A stretch of 64,000 nt of DNA, from positions 9,305,001 through 9,369,000 of the forward strand of contig NC_135254.1 in assembly GCF_964204865.1 (NCBI RefSeq), written 5' to 3'. The DNA comes from Styela clava. Taxonomy: Eukaryota; Chordata; Ascidiacea; Stolidobranchia; Styelidae. This document shows positions 48,004 to 60,500 of the stretch, one piece after another (the first letter of the stretch is position 1; every line of letters begins with the position of its first letter). The translations under genes and the position numbers were made by a program. The notes beneath the pieces were generated by a model that had not been told where the DNA came from, did not search any database, and saw nothing but the letters and a program-made list of their open reading frames with translations.

Positions 48004-50044
48004 TAGGGATGCCACTTTTGGATTTACGAATCGGATCGATTCGAATCGCATCTTTTCCGGATCGATTCGAATCAGATTTACGCGATTCGGAAAAAGAGAG
48101 CGATTTAGCGAAAAAAAAAACATTGAACGTTTGTTAAATCGTCGTTTTCGGCGGCTTAAAATCTGCCAGAGTGTGTTTATGCGGCACTCCAAATAACGCC
48201 AAATTACGGGACCGAAAAAAAAACATTGAACGTGTGTTAATCGTTGTTTTCGGCGCTGTTAAAACTACCGAATGCGTTTATGCAGCACTCCAAATAACAC
48301 CAAATTACGGGACCGAAAGAAAAACATTGAACATTTGTTAATCGTTGTTTTCGGTGGCGTTAAAACTGCCGAATGCGTTTATGCGGCACTCCAAATAGCA
48401 ACAAATTACGGGACGTAAATAAATGAAAATGAATTTTTCGTGATCGACTTTTTTACTTGTCTGCCGTCATTTGTTTCAAGTTCGACACAACACACTCTTT
48501 TACGCATCACTCGAGATGATGTGTGGCGTAATTACCAGCAAACTGCGAGTTCAGTTTTCCACTAAATAACCGAAGTTTCCATTATGCGCGAATTTAAATG
48601 GATCGTATACCTGAAAATTCGTGACAATTTTGATGAAAATTTTCAACAGCACACCTGCGCTGCGACTAAGTTATTGTACGCCCTGGCATGATTGGATAAA
48701 GAATCGGCCACCGACGTCTAGATAATGTTTAATTTTGATTGAAATTTAATTTAAACTTTGTTCTGAGAGCAATATTTTGAGGAGAACTATTACTGAATGA
48801 GTTCATCGGCCGGCAATGTTAATTGACAATCATGTTTCTCATCCTAAAATATATATTTATTTTGTTTGCGTTTGTCAGGCTTCCACTCGAGTGGCGGTAA
48901 ACGAAATCAGGGGGACATAATGTAATAGTACATACACGTCTTTTTTCAGCTGTTACGAAAAAAAGTAGTATTTACTTTTAATTTTGTTAGCGCGATACAA
49001 GCGAATAAAACATTTCGAATTATTTCGAGCAAATGTCATAACGGACAGGTGGGAGTAAATAATACTTGAGGAATGGCAACTTGTGCACTGTTTTACATCA
49101 ACACGTGGCAGATTTCATACCAGACCGAGCATACTGTGCGAATGTCGTCTTACTTTAGCCCCAGCGACCATGTCCGATCGAGATAAAGCGGCAACCAATT
49201 ATCGCTCGTCAGCGCGGCGTTCATTATGCACATTTGGACTTTCTGAATTACGAAATTAAACGTAGTCCACATTAATAATGAAGCCCGAGTTAGCCAATAA
49301 CGCTGTTAGCCACAAATAAAACTTTCTCTAATATTTATGGAAATTTTTGTTCGCAATCGTAGTCGGATGAACGATTGTTTTTATCGAATTTAATTTAATC
49401 GTAGTTAATTTTATCGTCTTCAATCATATTCTTGTAAGCATTTCCCATTTATAGTAATTCAGATGCAATTAGAATGTTTTTGTCGTATTACTCTATGCTG
49501 CTAGCATAAATATAAAATATTGTACTAAGATTTTGAAGATAAAGAATCGGTAATAAGGCCGGCCTTAATTCAATATAACAAGAAGGGAAATACCACGATC
49601 ACATATACTGGTGTGGGACAAGGAAATACAGTGCTGTTACTGTGTTTACGACATAACAGTACAACTGTTCCCTGCTTATTTTCTCATATGAATTCCATCA
49701 AATTGCCTCAGCCCTGATACAAGTATAACACAATAACTCAGTATTGTAAGACTCACAGATAAGTTGCAACAGCAAGTTTTTCATCAATGCATTTATTAGT
49801 GATATCTATGACCTACATCTTTTTTATCATGATGAAAATAAGTGTGGCTAATTCACTGAAAAACCCTTATCATCCTTGCTATATAGCCTATTCCATTTTC
49901 AAATTTTTTTCTTCTAGATTTGAGCTTTTTTGACGCATGTAATAAAAAAAAGCTTAATGGAATCAGATTCGGAAAGATTCGATTCGAAAAGTTTTGATTC
50001 GAGATTCGATTCGAAAAAAAATGTATCCAGAAGTGGCAACCCTA
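48004..50044. mobile_element. Non-autonomous hAT-like element, 2041 bp, with perfect 8-bp target duplication
   Basis: The ends are TAGGGATGCCACTTTTGGAT and the inverted TAGGGTTGCCACTTCTGGAT. The flanks are TTCACTGC at 47996-48003 and 50045-50052. The related LINE copy at 34606-34622 shows the site without the insert. No transposase frame is visible. Subterminal regions at both ends repeat GATTCGAAT-type motifs. Confidence 0.92.
48104..48415. repeat. About 102-bp tandem repeat, three copies, inside the 2.0-kb hAT-like element
   Basis: Units can be tracked by ACATTGAAC at 48120, 48223 and 48324 and by GCGGCACTCCAAATA-like segments. Divergence between units is around 10 percent. Confidence 0.85.
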
Positions 50045-50966
50045 TTCACTGCGACTCCTAGCCAACTATTTAACCACAATTTTTTCAATTATCAAATGAC
50101 ACAAAATCTTCAAAACCCTCTATTACCTGTGGTATCCCACAAGGCTCGATGTTTTGTTTTTTATATGTGAATGACCTTCCAAATGCCTCCAATTTGCTCA
50201 CAGAACTCTTTGCTGATGTCCACCCCATCAATGTCATCATTGCAGGAAAAAATAAGTGAGGTACTCATTAAAGTTCAAAACTGGATGGACATAAAATTTC
50301 TCATAATTTCTAGAAACAAAAAATTCAAATTTACAGCTTTCCAAGTTACAATTGACAACCAATCTCTTGGAAAAGTAGACTTCTATAAATACCTAGGCAT
50401 ACATATTGACGAAAACTAAATCGGACTAAACATGTGAAAGATGTGCTTGGAAAATTGTCACAGGCTATTGGTATTCTGGGTAAAGTTGGCAAGCTTCTTC
50501 CCACATAAGTTCTGCGCATGATATACTTTTCCCTCTTTCAAACTCACATTCAGTATGGTCTTGGTGCATGGGGATACTTAATTACCAGCGAATTGTCTAG
50601 AAGAATGGAAGTTTTGCAAAATAAAGCTGTAACAATATTATCCAGTTCTACACCTCGTACTAGTTGTACCCTCTATTTGCCACAAAGTAAATATTCCAGT
50701 TCAAAGACTTATGCTTTTTTGAAGTAGCACCAAGGGCTTTTGATAATTATTTCACAGCTCAGTATTTTATACATAGCCATCGCACTCGATCATCATCTCA
50801 AGGGTCCCTTTTTGTCCCCAGATGTCAATCGAAGCGGGCCCAAGACATCCTCAGATACACTGGTGTAAAAATTCGGAATGATCTACCATCCAGCATTAAA
50901 AACTTAACATATCCCAGTTTTAAAAAACAGTTACGCAATCACTTATTCGCTTTAAACTGTTTATAA

Positions 50967-51513
50967 ACATGTATTACTTTACCCCTATTTCATGCTTCTG
51001 TGCTTTCATGATTTCAGGGTTGGTTGGCATTGGTGGTTGTACATTCTGGTCTACACAAATCTTTATGAACATATTCATAAATAAGTAGCAACACAGTAAT
51101 GTTCAGAATGTTAGAACTTAGAGATGTAGCAAGCAATTCAATATTGTAACATCATGCCTTTCATTAATTTAACTGCAGGAAATATATTTTGCCCCTTGGA
51201 AATTTATTAAAAAATTATAAAAATACCCGATTTCTAGGAAGAACGATTGGTGACGAAGCTTTTAATGATATTGTTCATTTTTTTTTATCAGTTATCTTCA
51301 TAATTTGCTAATGGTAAGTCATTTTATTTGAACCAGAAGGGTTAAATACCTGGCAACTTTAGATACTTTATGGACCTAGATCATTGTATATATTTACTAA
51401 TTTCTCAGCGATATAGATTAAACAGCGGTTGCTAATAATCTGTCCACTAAGTAAGGACTAATTGAAATCTTATGTATTGAAGAAAAGCTGACAACTCAAG
51501 TTTTTTGAAAACA
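50967..51513. other. Upstream region of the CD20-like gene
   Basis: Follows the dead LINE copy 2. It should hold the promoter and 5' UTR of the CD20-like gene; no clear TATA or Inr can be picked from AT-rich sequence. Confidence 0.4.
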
Positions 51514-52605
51514 ATGGCTCATAACACTGATTCTGGATATGTGAAGCTTGATTCTGCTGCACCTGAAACTGAAGCAACTGCAACGAATATACAACCACAG
51601 CAACAACCTGATGGAGCTACTCAATCACAAGTTACAGCACCTGCACCGCAGCCAGAAACAACAACTCCAGCCCAAATCAAGCCGAGGATAACGCACAAAA
51701 ATGTTCTGTTCAAACTTGGCATTGCTGAAGTAATTTTCGGTGTTTTATCATGCATTTTATGCGTCATTACACTGATACTCGCTGACAAAAATTCATCCTA
51801 TCTGTACTATGATGATTATGAGAAAAGATATTATCAAAACAGAATCACATATGGATCTAATGTTGTCGCACAAGGAATATGGTGTGGTGTAGTAATACTT
51901 GCATCTGGGATACTTGGAATAAAAGCAAGAGATTACCCCACAGTTTGCATGTACCGGGCTAATATGACCGTCAGCATCATAGCCTCATTTTTTATGTTTA
52001 TTCTGTGTATTCTCTCTGGTGTTAGCACCATCACAGTATATCCTCACAGTTACATATACATATTACTACCTTACCACACTATCTTGGCAATCATTGGATT
52101 TGTTGGCATGATTATCTGTATTGTCCACTCAGCATATTGTTGCGCTGGTATTTGTTGTCGCACGAAGACCACCCGTGTTCCACGACCTGCATATTCTCGA
52201 CAACAAATGGTTCGACTTGCAAATGGTCAATATATGATGGTACCTATCAATGCACCACAGAACTACCCAGGAATGCCCATTGCGCAACAAGCTGTTGTTG
52301 TTCCCCCAGGGCAGGTGTTTCCTCAACCAGTGACAGGAGTTCAACCCTACCCATCAATGCCAGGACAAGGGCCACAGTATTACCCACCAGGACAAATGCC
52401 TTCTCAACCGGCAATAGTTATTCCTGCAGGACAAATGCCTCCAAATCAACCACCGCCAATGTACTCACAGTCACAGCCCGGAGTTCCTGCGTTCACTACA
52501 CAAATCCAACCGAATGCTCCCTGCCCAACGATGCCTCAGCAAGTCACCCAACCCCTGAACCCTTCTACATATCCGAGACAACCAGCCTGCAACCCTTCTG
52601 TTTAA
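51514..52605 (+). CDS. CD20/MS4A-like four-pass membrane protein, single exon
   Basis: A 363-aa protein. The start is the ATG at 51514 with a good context (A at -3, G at +4); the upstream in-frame codon at 51505 is only TTG. Residues 1-60 are a Gln/Pro/Thr-rich cytosolic tail. Predicted membrane spans are 67-89, 117-137, 151-175 and 183-207, and a Cys-rich patch (YCCAGICC) follows span 4. The rest, 225-363, is Pro/Gln-rich with repeated PxGQ motifs. The span-2 pattern QGIWCGVVILASGILGI is typical of CD20-like proteins, which form small membrane complexes. Function here is unknown. The lack of introns, in a window where the other genes are split, could mean a retrocopy or natural intron loss. 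Other four-pass families cannot be excluded. Confidence 0.72.
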   Translation: MAHNTDSGYVKLDSAAPETEATATNIQPQQQPDGATQSQVTAPAPQPETTTPAQIKPRITHKNVLFKLGIAEVIFGVLSCILCVITLILADKNSSYLYYDDYEKRYYQNRITYGSNVVAQGIWCGVVILASGILGIKARDYPTVCMYRANMTVSIIASFFMFILCILSGVSTITVYPHSYIYILLPYHTILAIIGFVGMIICIVHSAYCCAGICCRTKTTRVPRPAYSRQQMVRLANGQYMMVPINAPQNYPGMPIAQQAVVVPPGQVFPQPVTGVQPYPSMPGQGPQYYPPGQMPSQPAIVIPAGQMPPNQPPPMYSQSQPGVPAFTTQIQPNAPCPTMPQQVTQPLNPSTYPRQPACNPSV

Positions 52606-52671
52606 AACAGGAGATTGGAGATGAAGTTTTGAGTCCGTGTGGGTTTAAAACTTGATGGAATTCATCGATGG

Positions 52672-52980
52672 AAGTACTTTGTAAATCCTATACCTATACA
52701 CAAACAATCGTATTCATACTCACCGAACTGCATGTAGATATATATATCAAAGTACTTTGTAAATCGTATACGTATACACAAACAATCGCATTCATACTCA
52801 CGGAACTGCATGTAGATATATATATCAAAGTACTTTGTAAATCGTATACGTATAACAATCGCATTCATACTCACGGAACTGCATGTAGATATATATATCA
52901 AAGTACTTTGTAAATCGTATACGTATACACAAACAATCGCATTCATACTCACCGAACTGCATGTAGATATATATATCATA
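52672..52980 (+). repeat. 78-bp minisatellite, four copies, 3' of the CD20-like gene
   Basis: Four tandem copies starting near 52674, 52752, 52830 and 52903. Three are 78 bp and one is 73 bp because of a 5-bp loss. Copies are almost identical and share GTACTTTGTAAATC and GCATGTAGATATATATATC. They start 66 bp after the stop codon, so they probably lie in the 3' UTR. Open frames across them are a by-product of the repetition. Confidence 0.9.
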
Positions 52981-55851
52981 TACAAAATGTTTTTTCTAAT
53001 ATTGTCATTTCGCTAAAATTTATCATGACAGATTATCGATTTTAATCTCATTTTATGTGAAACTGCAAACGGAATATGGCATTTATATTGAAATAATTCT
53101 TCGTAAATTGCATAACTATTTTTTATGGTTACTGGTTTTACTCTTGTGTTAAAATTGTCAATACTTTTTAATTTTTACTTTGCGATAAGGTTTTCTGAAA
53201 TCAATGGCAGTGTGCAAACACAAATATTTTACCTGGTTACATGTAGCAACAATTTCATTAGATAACTTAGTACAGTTTTTTTATGTGATAATCGTAATCT
53301 TTGTCCTAAACCAGATTCTACAAGTGCAACCACTCATTGTATATGACCAGTTTAAGCACCATTTTCGGAGGAATAATCGTTTCAGTTTAGCAGTGCCTCC
53401 CCAAATTATTGCGTCAATGAAGATTATTATTATCATTCATTATTTCTCCCTTTTTTACATATTATCATTTTTAATATATTGGCTTTTCATGCCCATGACT
53501 AGATTCTTTTTATGAGGTGTTGCGTTCTTTTAGGGATTATTTCTACAGTATCCAGGCTATTGCGTATAACAAAATGTCAATATTACCTATTTTAACTAGA
53601 TTTTTGTATTTGAATCTCAGTGTATCATCTTGCCATATTGTACATTACACATATAAATATTAAATAGTAAACATAGGTTTTCACACCAGGGCTGTGACGT
53701 CATAGAAAATTTACACTCCAAACTCCTAGCTAGTTAGATAAAACAGCCATGTCGCTCTAATCTAGGCAAAAATTTTAACTGGGACTTAAACTTTAATAAG
53801 GAGCTTTTAGTTTTAAACAACTTTAGAGTATGCACGTATTCATCTTTAATTTTCAGTTGAGAATTCTTAGTGAAAGTTTTTTTAGTTTGGTTGGGAATTT
53901 TGATATTCATCAACATTAGAATTCGGAAATATGTCTCCTACTTCATAGCCCTGCTCTGTACATAAAAAGAATATTGACATGATTTTATTTCATCCTATTA
54001 TTTCAATTCATTTATAATAGTGCTGCATATTTCTTGCCGTTTTACACTTGCTTTTGTTGCAATCATCTAATGTTTACCCTACAAGTTCCATGATTCATTC
54101 GTTGCAATTTTTATTTACCTTAATTATAAAAGATCCATGACAATGTATATTAGTAGCAAGTTAGCAACTGCATTAAAATTTTGTGATCAACATAATGCTG
54201 TACATGAACTTCCTACATAAATGGAATAAGATTTTCTTAGTAATCCTGGGGGAAAAGAAAATACCTTAATATGGGTAATATATTCTTTAAACAATATTGT
54301 TGTATTTACCGGCAGTTTGTTTCATTCAGGATTATTTTACCTGTTATTTAAAGCGTGCGATTTCAATTCTGAGATTATTGCTCTACCATATTGCAATAAT
54401 GTGCACTGCAAGCTCACTTACGTCATCTTCAATATACAAGCAATAATGTAACTTGTTGTTGATCTGAATTGAAAATGTTATGAAATATGGCGTAGGGGAT
54501 GTGTTAGACATATAAGCATGTGGACTCGCTTTTCAAAGGTTGGGAATTTGTTCAGGAAGAAGAAAGAGAAGCTGATGACGTGTATTCTTTTTTTATACAT
54601 ATATAAATACTTACACTCTGAACCAGGCCCTGCGTAAGCATCCAGCACTGATGCACGGCCATCCTTGTTCTTCAGGAATATGGATCTACTTCCATTGTAA
54701 TGTATGCTAATAATGTTTTGGTACAAATTCAGGGGGTTCAGGCCCTGGTTCTTGAATGAGCCTTCCAGGAAACATAAATTCCATTTAATTATGGCAATTA
54801 CTAGAATCTTATATGGAACGACTTAATAGTGAATTTGGGATCACCTTAGAAGCAGTTACACTACTTGAGCAAGTCTTATGAGGATTCACAAGAGAGAGAT
54901 GAAGACATCAATGCCTATATTAAATACAAATAAAATTCCATAGACTTGCTTAAGAGAGAAATTGTATTTTTTGAACGAGACAATAACATGATATATATCT
55001 TGTGTAATACAATAATATGACGATCACCAGATAATTCCTAAGATTTGAGTAGTAAGAAATCACTGAGAACCAATTTAACACAAACAGAGACCAATGTATT
55101 TGACATTAGTGTACTTCAGGGATTGGTTCACTTCAAAGTATATATATATATGCGAGGATAAACGGTATATATAAATTCCCATAGCTTAGTAGGCCAAATG
55201 GTAGCGAGTTATAGATTGTACATACCGAAGCTATTTATAGAATCTAATCCATATACTACATTTCTCAGCTTTTAGTGTGACTGAAGATTTGAAAATTGTC
55301 TTCAAATATTTTTATGTATATACCGTACATTTGTCATTGAATATAGTAACTGACAATAACATCGATAAACAAAAAGATCACACTAATGTGATTTGTGAAG
55401 TAGCATAGAAACAATTGCAACAGCATTATTTCTCCAGTTTGACATAACAAAATATGGGATTTATTTTTAAACTTTTCACAATCACACTGATAGATATTTA
55501 GGTACATACATTAATAATATAAATAATGTAACGACTAAATCCTTTGTCATTCTTATACAGCTAATGAAAATAGAAGAAAATGTCCAGGTCAGATAATTTC
55601 GATTCTGAATAATTGAAACATATCAATCTTGCATAAATTTATCATAAATCTTATTTCATTGAAATTGAAGCAAATTTGGGTAGTGAAAGGATGACTTTAA
55701 TTATGAAAATTTTAAAATTGAATCTGTCTATTAAACCTAATAATTTGTAGATTACAAATACGATTGACTGTATAAAAAATTCAATTAAGACTGCCCAGTC
55801 TCGACACAATGACAACAAACATCGAATAATAATAATGAATGTTTATAATCA
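52981..55851. other. Intergenic, CD20-like gene to V-ATPase G gene
   Basis: AT-rich, no recognised gene or element. The two genes are convergent, so both 3' UTRs end here. Confidence 0.5.
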
Positions 55852-56716
55852 TTACTGTTTCACATAATTTTCATTTAAACTAGGTTTAACATCACAAACA
55901 AGTTCCATAATTCTTTGAATAACTCTGCCTTTATTCTGTTGAACACAATTATCTAATTCTTGCATCTGGATAACTTGATTTCTTTCTATATGTTTTCGAC
56001 TGTCGTCTTTAGAACCTAGGATCTAAAAATTATATAAAAAAATAATTATAATGTTTGGTTCGAAAAACACATATTATGGAATATGAATTGTTGTAGGCTG
56101 CGATACATGCGGATATCTCAAAAGAAAAACAAGCTCAAAACTTAAGCAAGTCAATCAATCAAGTCAAATGTATAGAAAAACAGAATGAGCTATTTATGAT
56201 TTTCCAAATTTGTATTTTATAAGTAGAATCGTATACCTCAAACTCGTGCTGTTTATATTTTTGTTCTGTTTGTTTTTTATATTCTTCTATTTCAGTTTTT
56301 GCTTCCTCTTTGGCTTGTTTTAATCTTTTTGCTTTTCCTGTTGAAGAAAAATTGAATGGTTATAATATCATACCGGTATCACCACAATTGTGTCATAAGT
56401 CAGCAAGTCATATTACAATAGTTTTGTGAGCACACAAAAAAACAATTCACCAAGTGTCAAACTCTGACACAGGCTAATCACAGAATTAAGTACTGTACCG
56501 TAATTGGTTGTGAATTCAAAATACTAAAATAGCCAATAACTAATGAATTGTATGCTCATAACCGCATGTCTATTAAACGGATATGATCAACTACCGGTAC
56601 CGTACCAGCAATATTGAAAAAAAATCTATCTTACGTTTTCTCGCTTCTGCAACTTTTTCAGATGCCGCTTTTTCTGCTAAAAGAAGTTGTTGAATACCAG
56701 GAGTTTGACTTGCCAT
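55852..56716 (-). CDS. ATP6V1G: V-type proton ATPase subunit G, three exons, complete
   Basis: Peripheral-stalk subunit of the cytosolic V1 sector of the vacuolar H+-ATPase, which acidifies organelles. Exons: 56635-56716, 56237-56337, 55852-56022, with GT-AG introns and frame kept, giving 117 aa against about 118 in animals. The N-terminus [12 protein letters not shown] and the segment [10 protein letters not shown] are hallmark residues of the family. The C-terminal [12 protein letters not shown] matches the conserved end. The middle is a long charged helix, as expected for the E/G stalk heterodimer. The start ATG is the only one compatible with the conserved N-terminus. It is flanked on the 3' side by 2.8 kb and on the 5' side by a hAT-like insertion 221 bp from the ATG. 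Confidence 0.93.
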
Positions 56717-56937
56717 AGCCGAGATCTGCTTTCATAAACGTATCCAATAAAGCCTTGAACTGAGTAGAAGAACAGTCGTTCGTCGGAATGAAATAAACGT
56801 CAATGCAGAAAACCACGAAACATCAATCTTACAAATCGATCCTGTCACTGAAAAGACGCGTCACGGGTTAATCACGAGACAGAGATTATCGTAAGTTGGC
56901 GCTGGAGAGCATTCCAATCTTAATGATGCCAGATTAT

Positions 56938-57562
56938 AAGGGCTGGGAATTTCAGGGTAACCCCTTTAACCGTTAACCGAGTAAAATTAACCGGTTAACC
57001 GCAGTGTGAAGTTTAACATAATAATTCTTGTTTATTACGTCATAATAATGACAAAGCAATTTCGCGTGATCTTATCCCGGTATCTCTCAAAATTATTCAC
57101 GAATCGAGATAGTTTCGTGATTAGATCGCTCTGCTGCAAAGTTAAGCAGCGTTCTTCGGTCATTTGGAAGTATTTTAGTAAAACCCGATTCCGGTATTCA
57201 TTGTTCCACTTTGAGGTATCATATAGAAAAACAGCATTGACTGCGCAAACTGAATAGACAATTTTGAAATACAGTATTTTTACGGAAAACTGCTTCTGAA
57301 TTCATCATTGTCAAATTTTCATATTCAGCAATCTTGGTACTTCAAGTATTTTTCACATTTATTGGGTCCTTAGCAATACAGTTAGTAATATTCTTTTGAA
57401 TTGAACATGAGATAAATATTTGACAACGTAATCATTTTTGAAGAAATGTACATTGTGAAGATGATTTGTACCTGAAATGTTAGTAAACAGTTAAAATAAA
57501 TCATAACCGTTAACCATCTAAAATCGGTTAACCGATAACCCAGTTAATCATTCTCAGCCCTA
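56938..57562 (+). mobile_element. hAT-like element with GGTTAACCG subterminal arrays, copy 2
   Basis: Opposite orientation to 35078-35765. The ends are AAGGGCTGGGAA and the inverted TAGGGCTGAGAAT. CAGATTAT is duplicated at 56930-56937 and 57563-57570. It inserted about 220 bp upstream of the V-ATPase G start codon. Confidence 0.88.
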
Positions 57563-57570
57563 CAGATTAT

Positions 57571-60500
57571 AAAAACTTTGTACACAAATAAATGAGTTAG
57601 TGAATTGTTTGGATAACTTCTTGTTATTATTAGCGTTGTTAGTACTCTTGTTGTTGCGGTGTTATTATTGATAGAAAAAAAAATCGATATTCTGCCCAAC
57701 ATATATATGTACCAATCGATTCCAAATTTTTAGTACTTGAAAATGGAAGAAGTTGATAAAACGGTATTGCTTTTATTTATTCATGTGGAGCCTGATAGTT
57801 CACCCTAAATTAAACTGTTTTATTTTAAATAAAAGGAAATAATTTGTATTTTTGCGACCGCCGTTTTTCGACAAACTGGGTGCCTTCAAATATTACTGTA
57901 TTACTCGTAACAATACGCTACCCTAGTTTTCACATCTTTAGGCATTTTTACTTTTTATTTTCTATCAGATCACAGACTTTGCATAACGGAGTTTTCAATT
58001 AGCATCATGGTTGATCGATGGTATGACAGACAAGATTTCGTAAACTTGGTAAAAAACTGCATAATATTTGGTAGTGATTTTCTTACCCTTGAATCGCATG
58101 TGTGCGCGCATCGTTGCGCTAGTATTCCCGATTCCCTTACTTCAACAAAGCTCGCCTAATTATTATGTGTATGGGTAGTAGTATCTCTAGATAAGCGTCA
58201 GGAAATAACGATTCAATTCTAGATTCCAACTAAACGTAAACCTTACATACCCACATAACTTTGATTCTGTAAGTTTAATAATCATACCTGACCATAATAC
58301 ACATAAACACTCAAAACACATATTAAGTATTTAAACTATTTACACTCATATACTCAAGCATGTAGACTGTGGACTAATAGCGCAGGGAAACTGTACTTCT
58401 TAATTAAGGGATTTTACAAAACGTTTTTGCCACTGGACATTATGTGAGCAATGAGGTGACATAGTGATGTAGGTGTTTACCAACAATGAAACATGGATAT
58501 ATATATTATATAGCAATCAGTATACCATATACTTTGGTAAGTGAACGCGTTTAATACGTTTTAAACCTATTTTATTAGGTTTTGTTCACTTTCCAGATTC
58601 TTCGCCTTAATCTTTGGTGTATATGTGTTTATTTTGTTTTTGCGAATGAATCGAAATAAAATCTTATCTTATCTAGACAAGACAAGCAGATTAGCGTTTC
58701 CGCAACAAAAAAGCAACATAATCACATGAATGCTCAACGTTCTTAGAGAGTTTGTATTAAATAGATATCCTTAGAAGAATACAACATAATACATATCATG
58801 TCGGGTTATATAATGAATGAGCATAGTGAATTATATGATGATGCCAACGAAATAACTATGAATGAAGACAAAAACACGAGTGATGTACGTCGGGAAAATA
58901 GTTCCACGTTTAATGACGTCACCACTGCCGAAAAATAATATACTTTTAGCCAAGTACTTAACACATGTAATCGTCACTGATGTTTGTTCAAAATTTGGCT
59001 GATGATCAAAACGGAGATTAAACGTTAAATTAAATAGTTTCATAATCATATACGCAAAGCAAACGTGAATCACTAATTCCTGCATCCGCTGGATGTCATC
59101 ATCAAGCATTAGTCATTCGGCGTTTTCCGGTGCGCACGAGAGTGATTTTCGTTTGGTTTGTATCGCATTTACGGGTATTGTTTAAATGGCATTAATATGA
59201 ATTGAATGAGTTATTGTAGAAAGTGCACCGGAGATTTTTTTGTTTCATTATGTGTTTGCATAAAAAGGATACTTTTTTCGATAGTGTGCGCGGATAAAAA
59301 TAGTTTCGAACGAACTTTCAGTGGAGAAGATTTTTTTCCAATGCTTCGGTGGATACGGCTTTCAGGTATTATAGGTGTACTGTATATAAAAGAAGAAATC
59401 AAAAACATATATTCATGAAAATATTCAAGAGGTGAAGCAGTAGTATTACTGTTGCTACAGGTTTTATAGGAATCGCGATGAATTAAAAACAAATAAGAGA
59501 AAATTAAAGCAGACTTTCTTGTAAATAAGCGAATAATAATACATAGTCACGGAGCATTATATTATGTTGTAATCTCGGTGTTTACTTGTTTTCTACCAAG
59601 CAATAAGATTCTCGAGCAGTAGAGTTTATTTAGAAAAGACTTGTTAGCCGATGTCACTAATTTAAAATTAATACCTACGCCTAGATATTGATGTTAGAGT
59701 GTGGCCATATATTTCATGTCATATGTTCAATTATAAGTGAGGCTCTGGACATAGTATGAATCAATTGTTAAAATTGCTAGTTTTTAATAATTTCTTTTAA
59801 TTAGATTTGGCGTTTCAGGATTTTATTATTCAGTAACATGATTAACGTAGGAGGATTACTGGTTTTGTGCACATTCTAGCATTCCCCGTACTACCCATAA
59901 TCTTATCAGATATAAAGAAAAGATATAAAACAAAATGTCTAATGTTTCTCAAGATAGAAATATCCGCTTAGAAAAGAAACCATTCGATTAATTCATTCTA
60001 CCGTCACATTTTGCAGAAAGATAATCGTGAATAATTCAACAAAATACGTGAAAATTGTATCAGAAGCATTGACTGATGAATGGATAAGCTCGATTAAAAT
60101 GAAAAATTAATCTAAACCCGGCACTTTGCTGCGGTATTCTTATTAATTATTGCAATACATGAGACAAAAAAATTCCTATAGAAAATGTCAATGCATTGAA
60201 ATTTAGCACACATTTAGTGAGACTTTTTTTCTGATTTAATATGAACCTAAGAAGTTAAATGACCGAAACTTACGAAATGTACTAAACTTAAAAAATGTGG
60301 TATAAGGTATGTTCGTTTCATTTGCTGTCGCAGAAGCAGCGAAGACAAAAAAGATAATACCAATTCTTCAGAAGAAATTTTTTCAAAAAAAAAAGCCTGC
60401 AAAGTTTTATAAACTTGATATCGCGCAAAAGTGTGAGAGTCAAATTATACATAGCTTTCGATTATCTATTCGAAAAGCAAAAATACTTTGTATACAGTTA

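Larger units (their letters stand above)
47677..50966 (+). mobile_element. Dead LINE fragment, copy 2, split by a 2.0-kb insertion
   Basis: The LINE parts are 47677-48003 and 50045-50966. The second part runs past the point where copy 1 ends and includes the C-terminal region (HIQYGLGAWGYL, RNDLPSSIKNL) up to a TAA at 50964-50966. The interruption is the hAT-like element at 48004-50044. Copy 1 serves as the unoccupied site. Confidence 0.87.

Noticed and set aside
52137..52655. Long open frame overlapping the CD20-like gene in another frame
   Set aside because: Shadow of the Pro/Gln-rich coding sequence; Cys/Ser/Thr-rich with no family features.
52662..52985. Open frames on both strands of the 78-bp minisatellite
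   Set aside because: Unit length 78 is a multiple of 3, so open frames persist without coding function.
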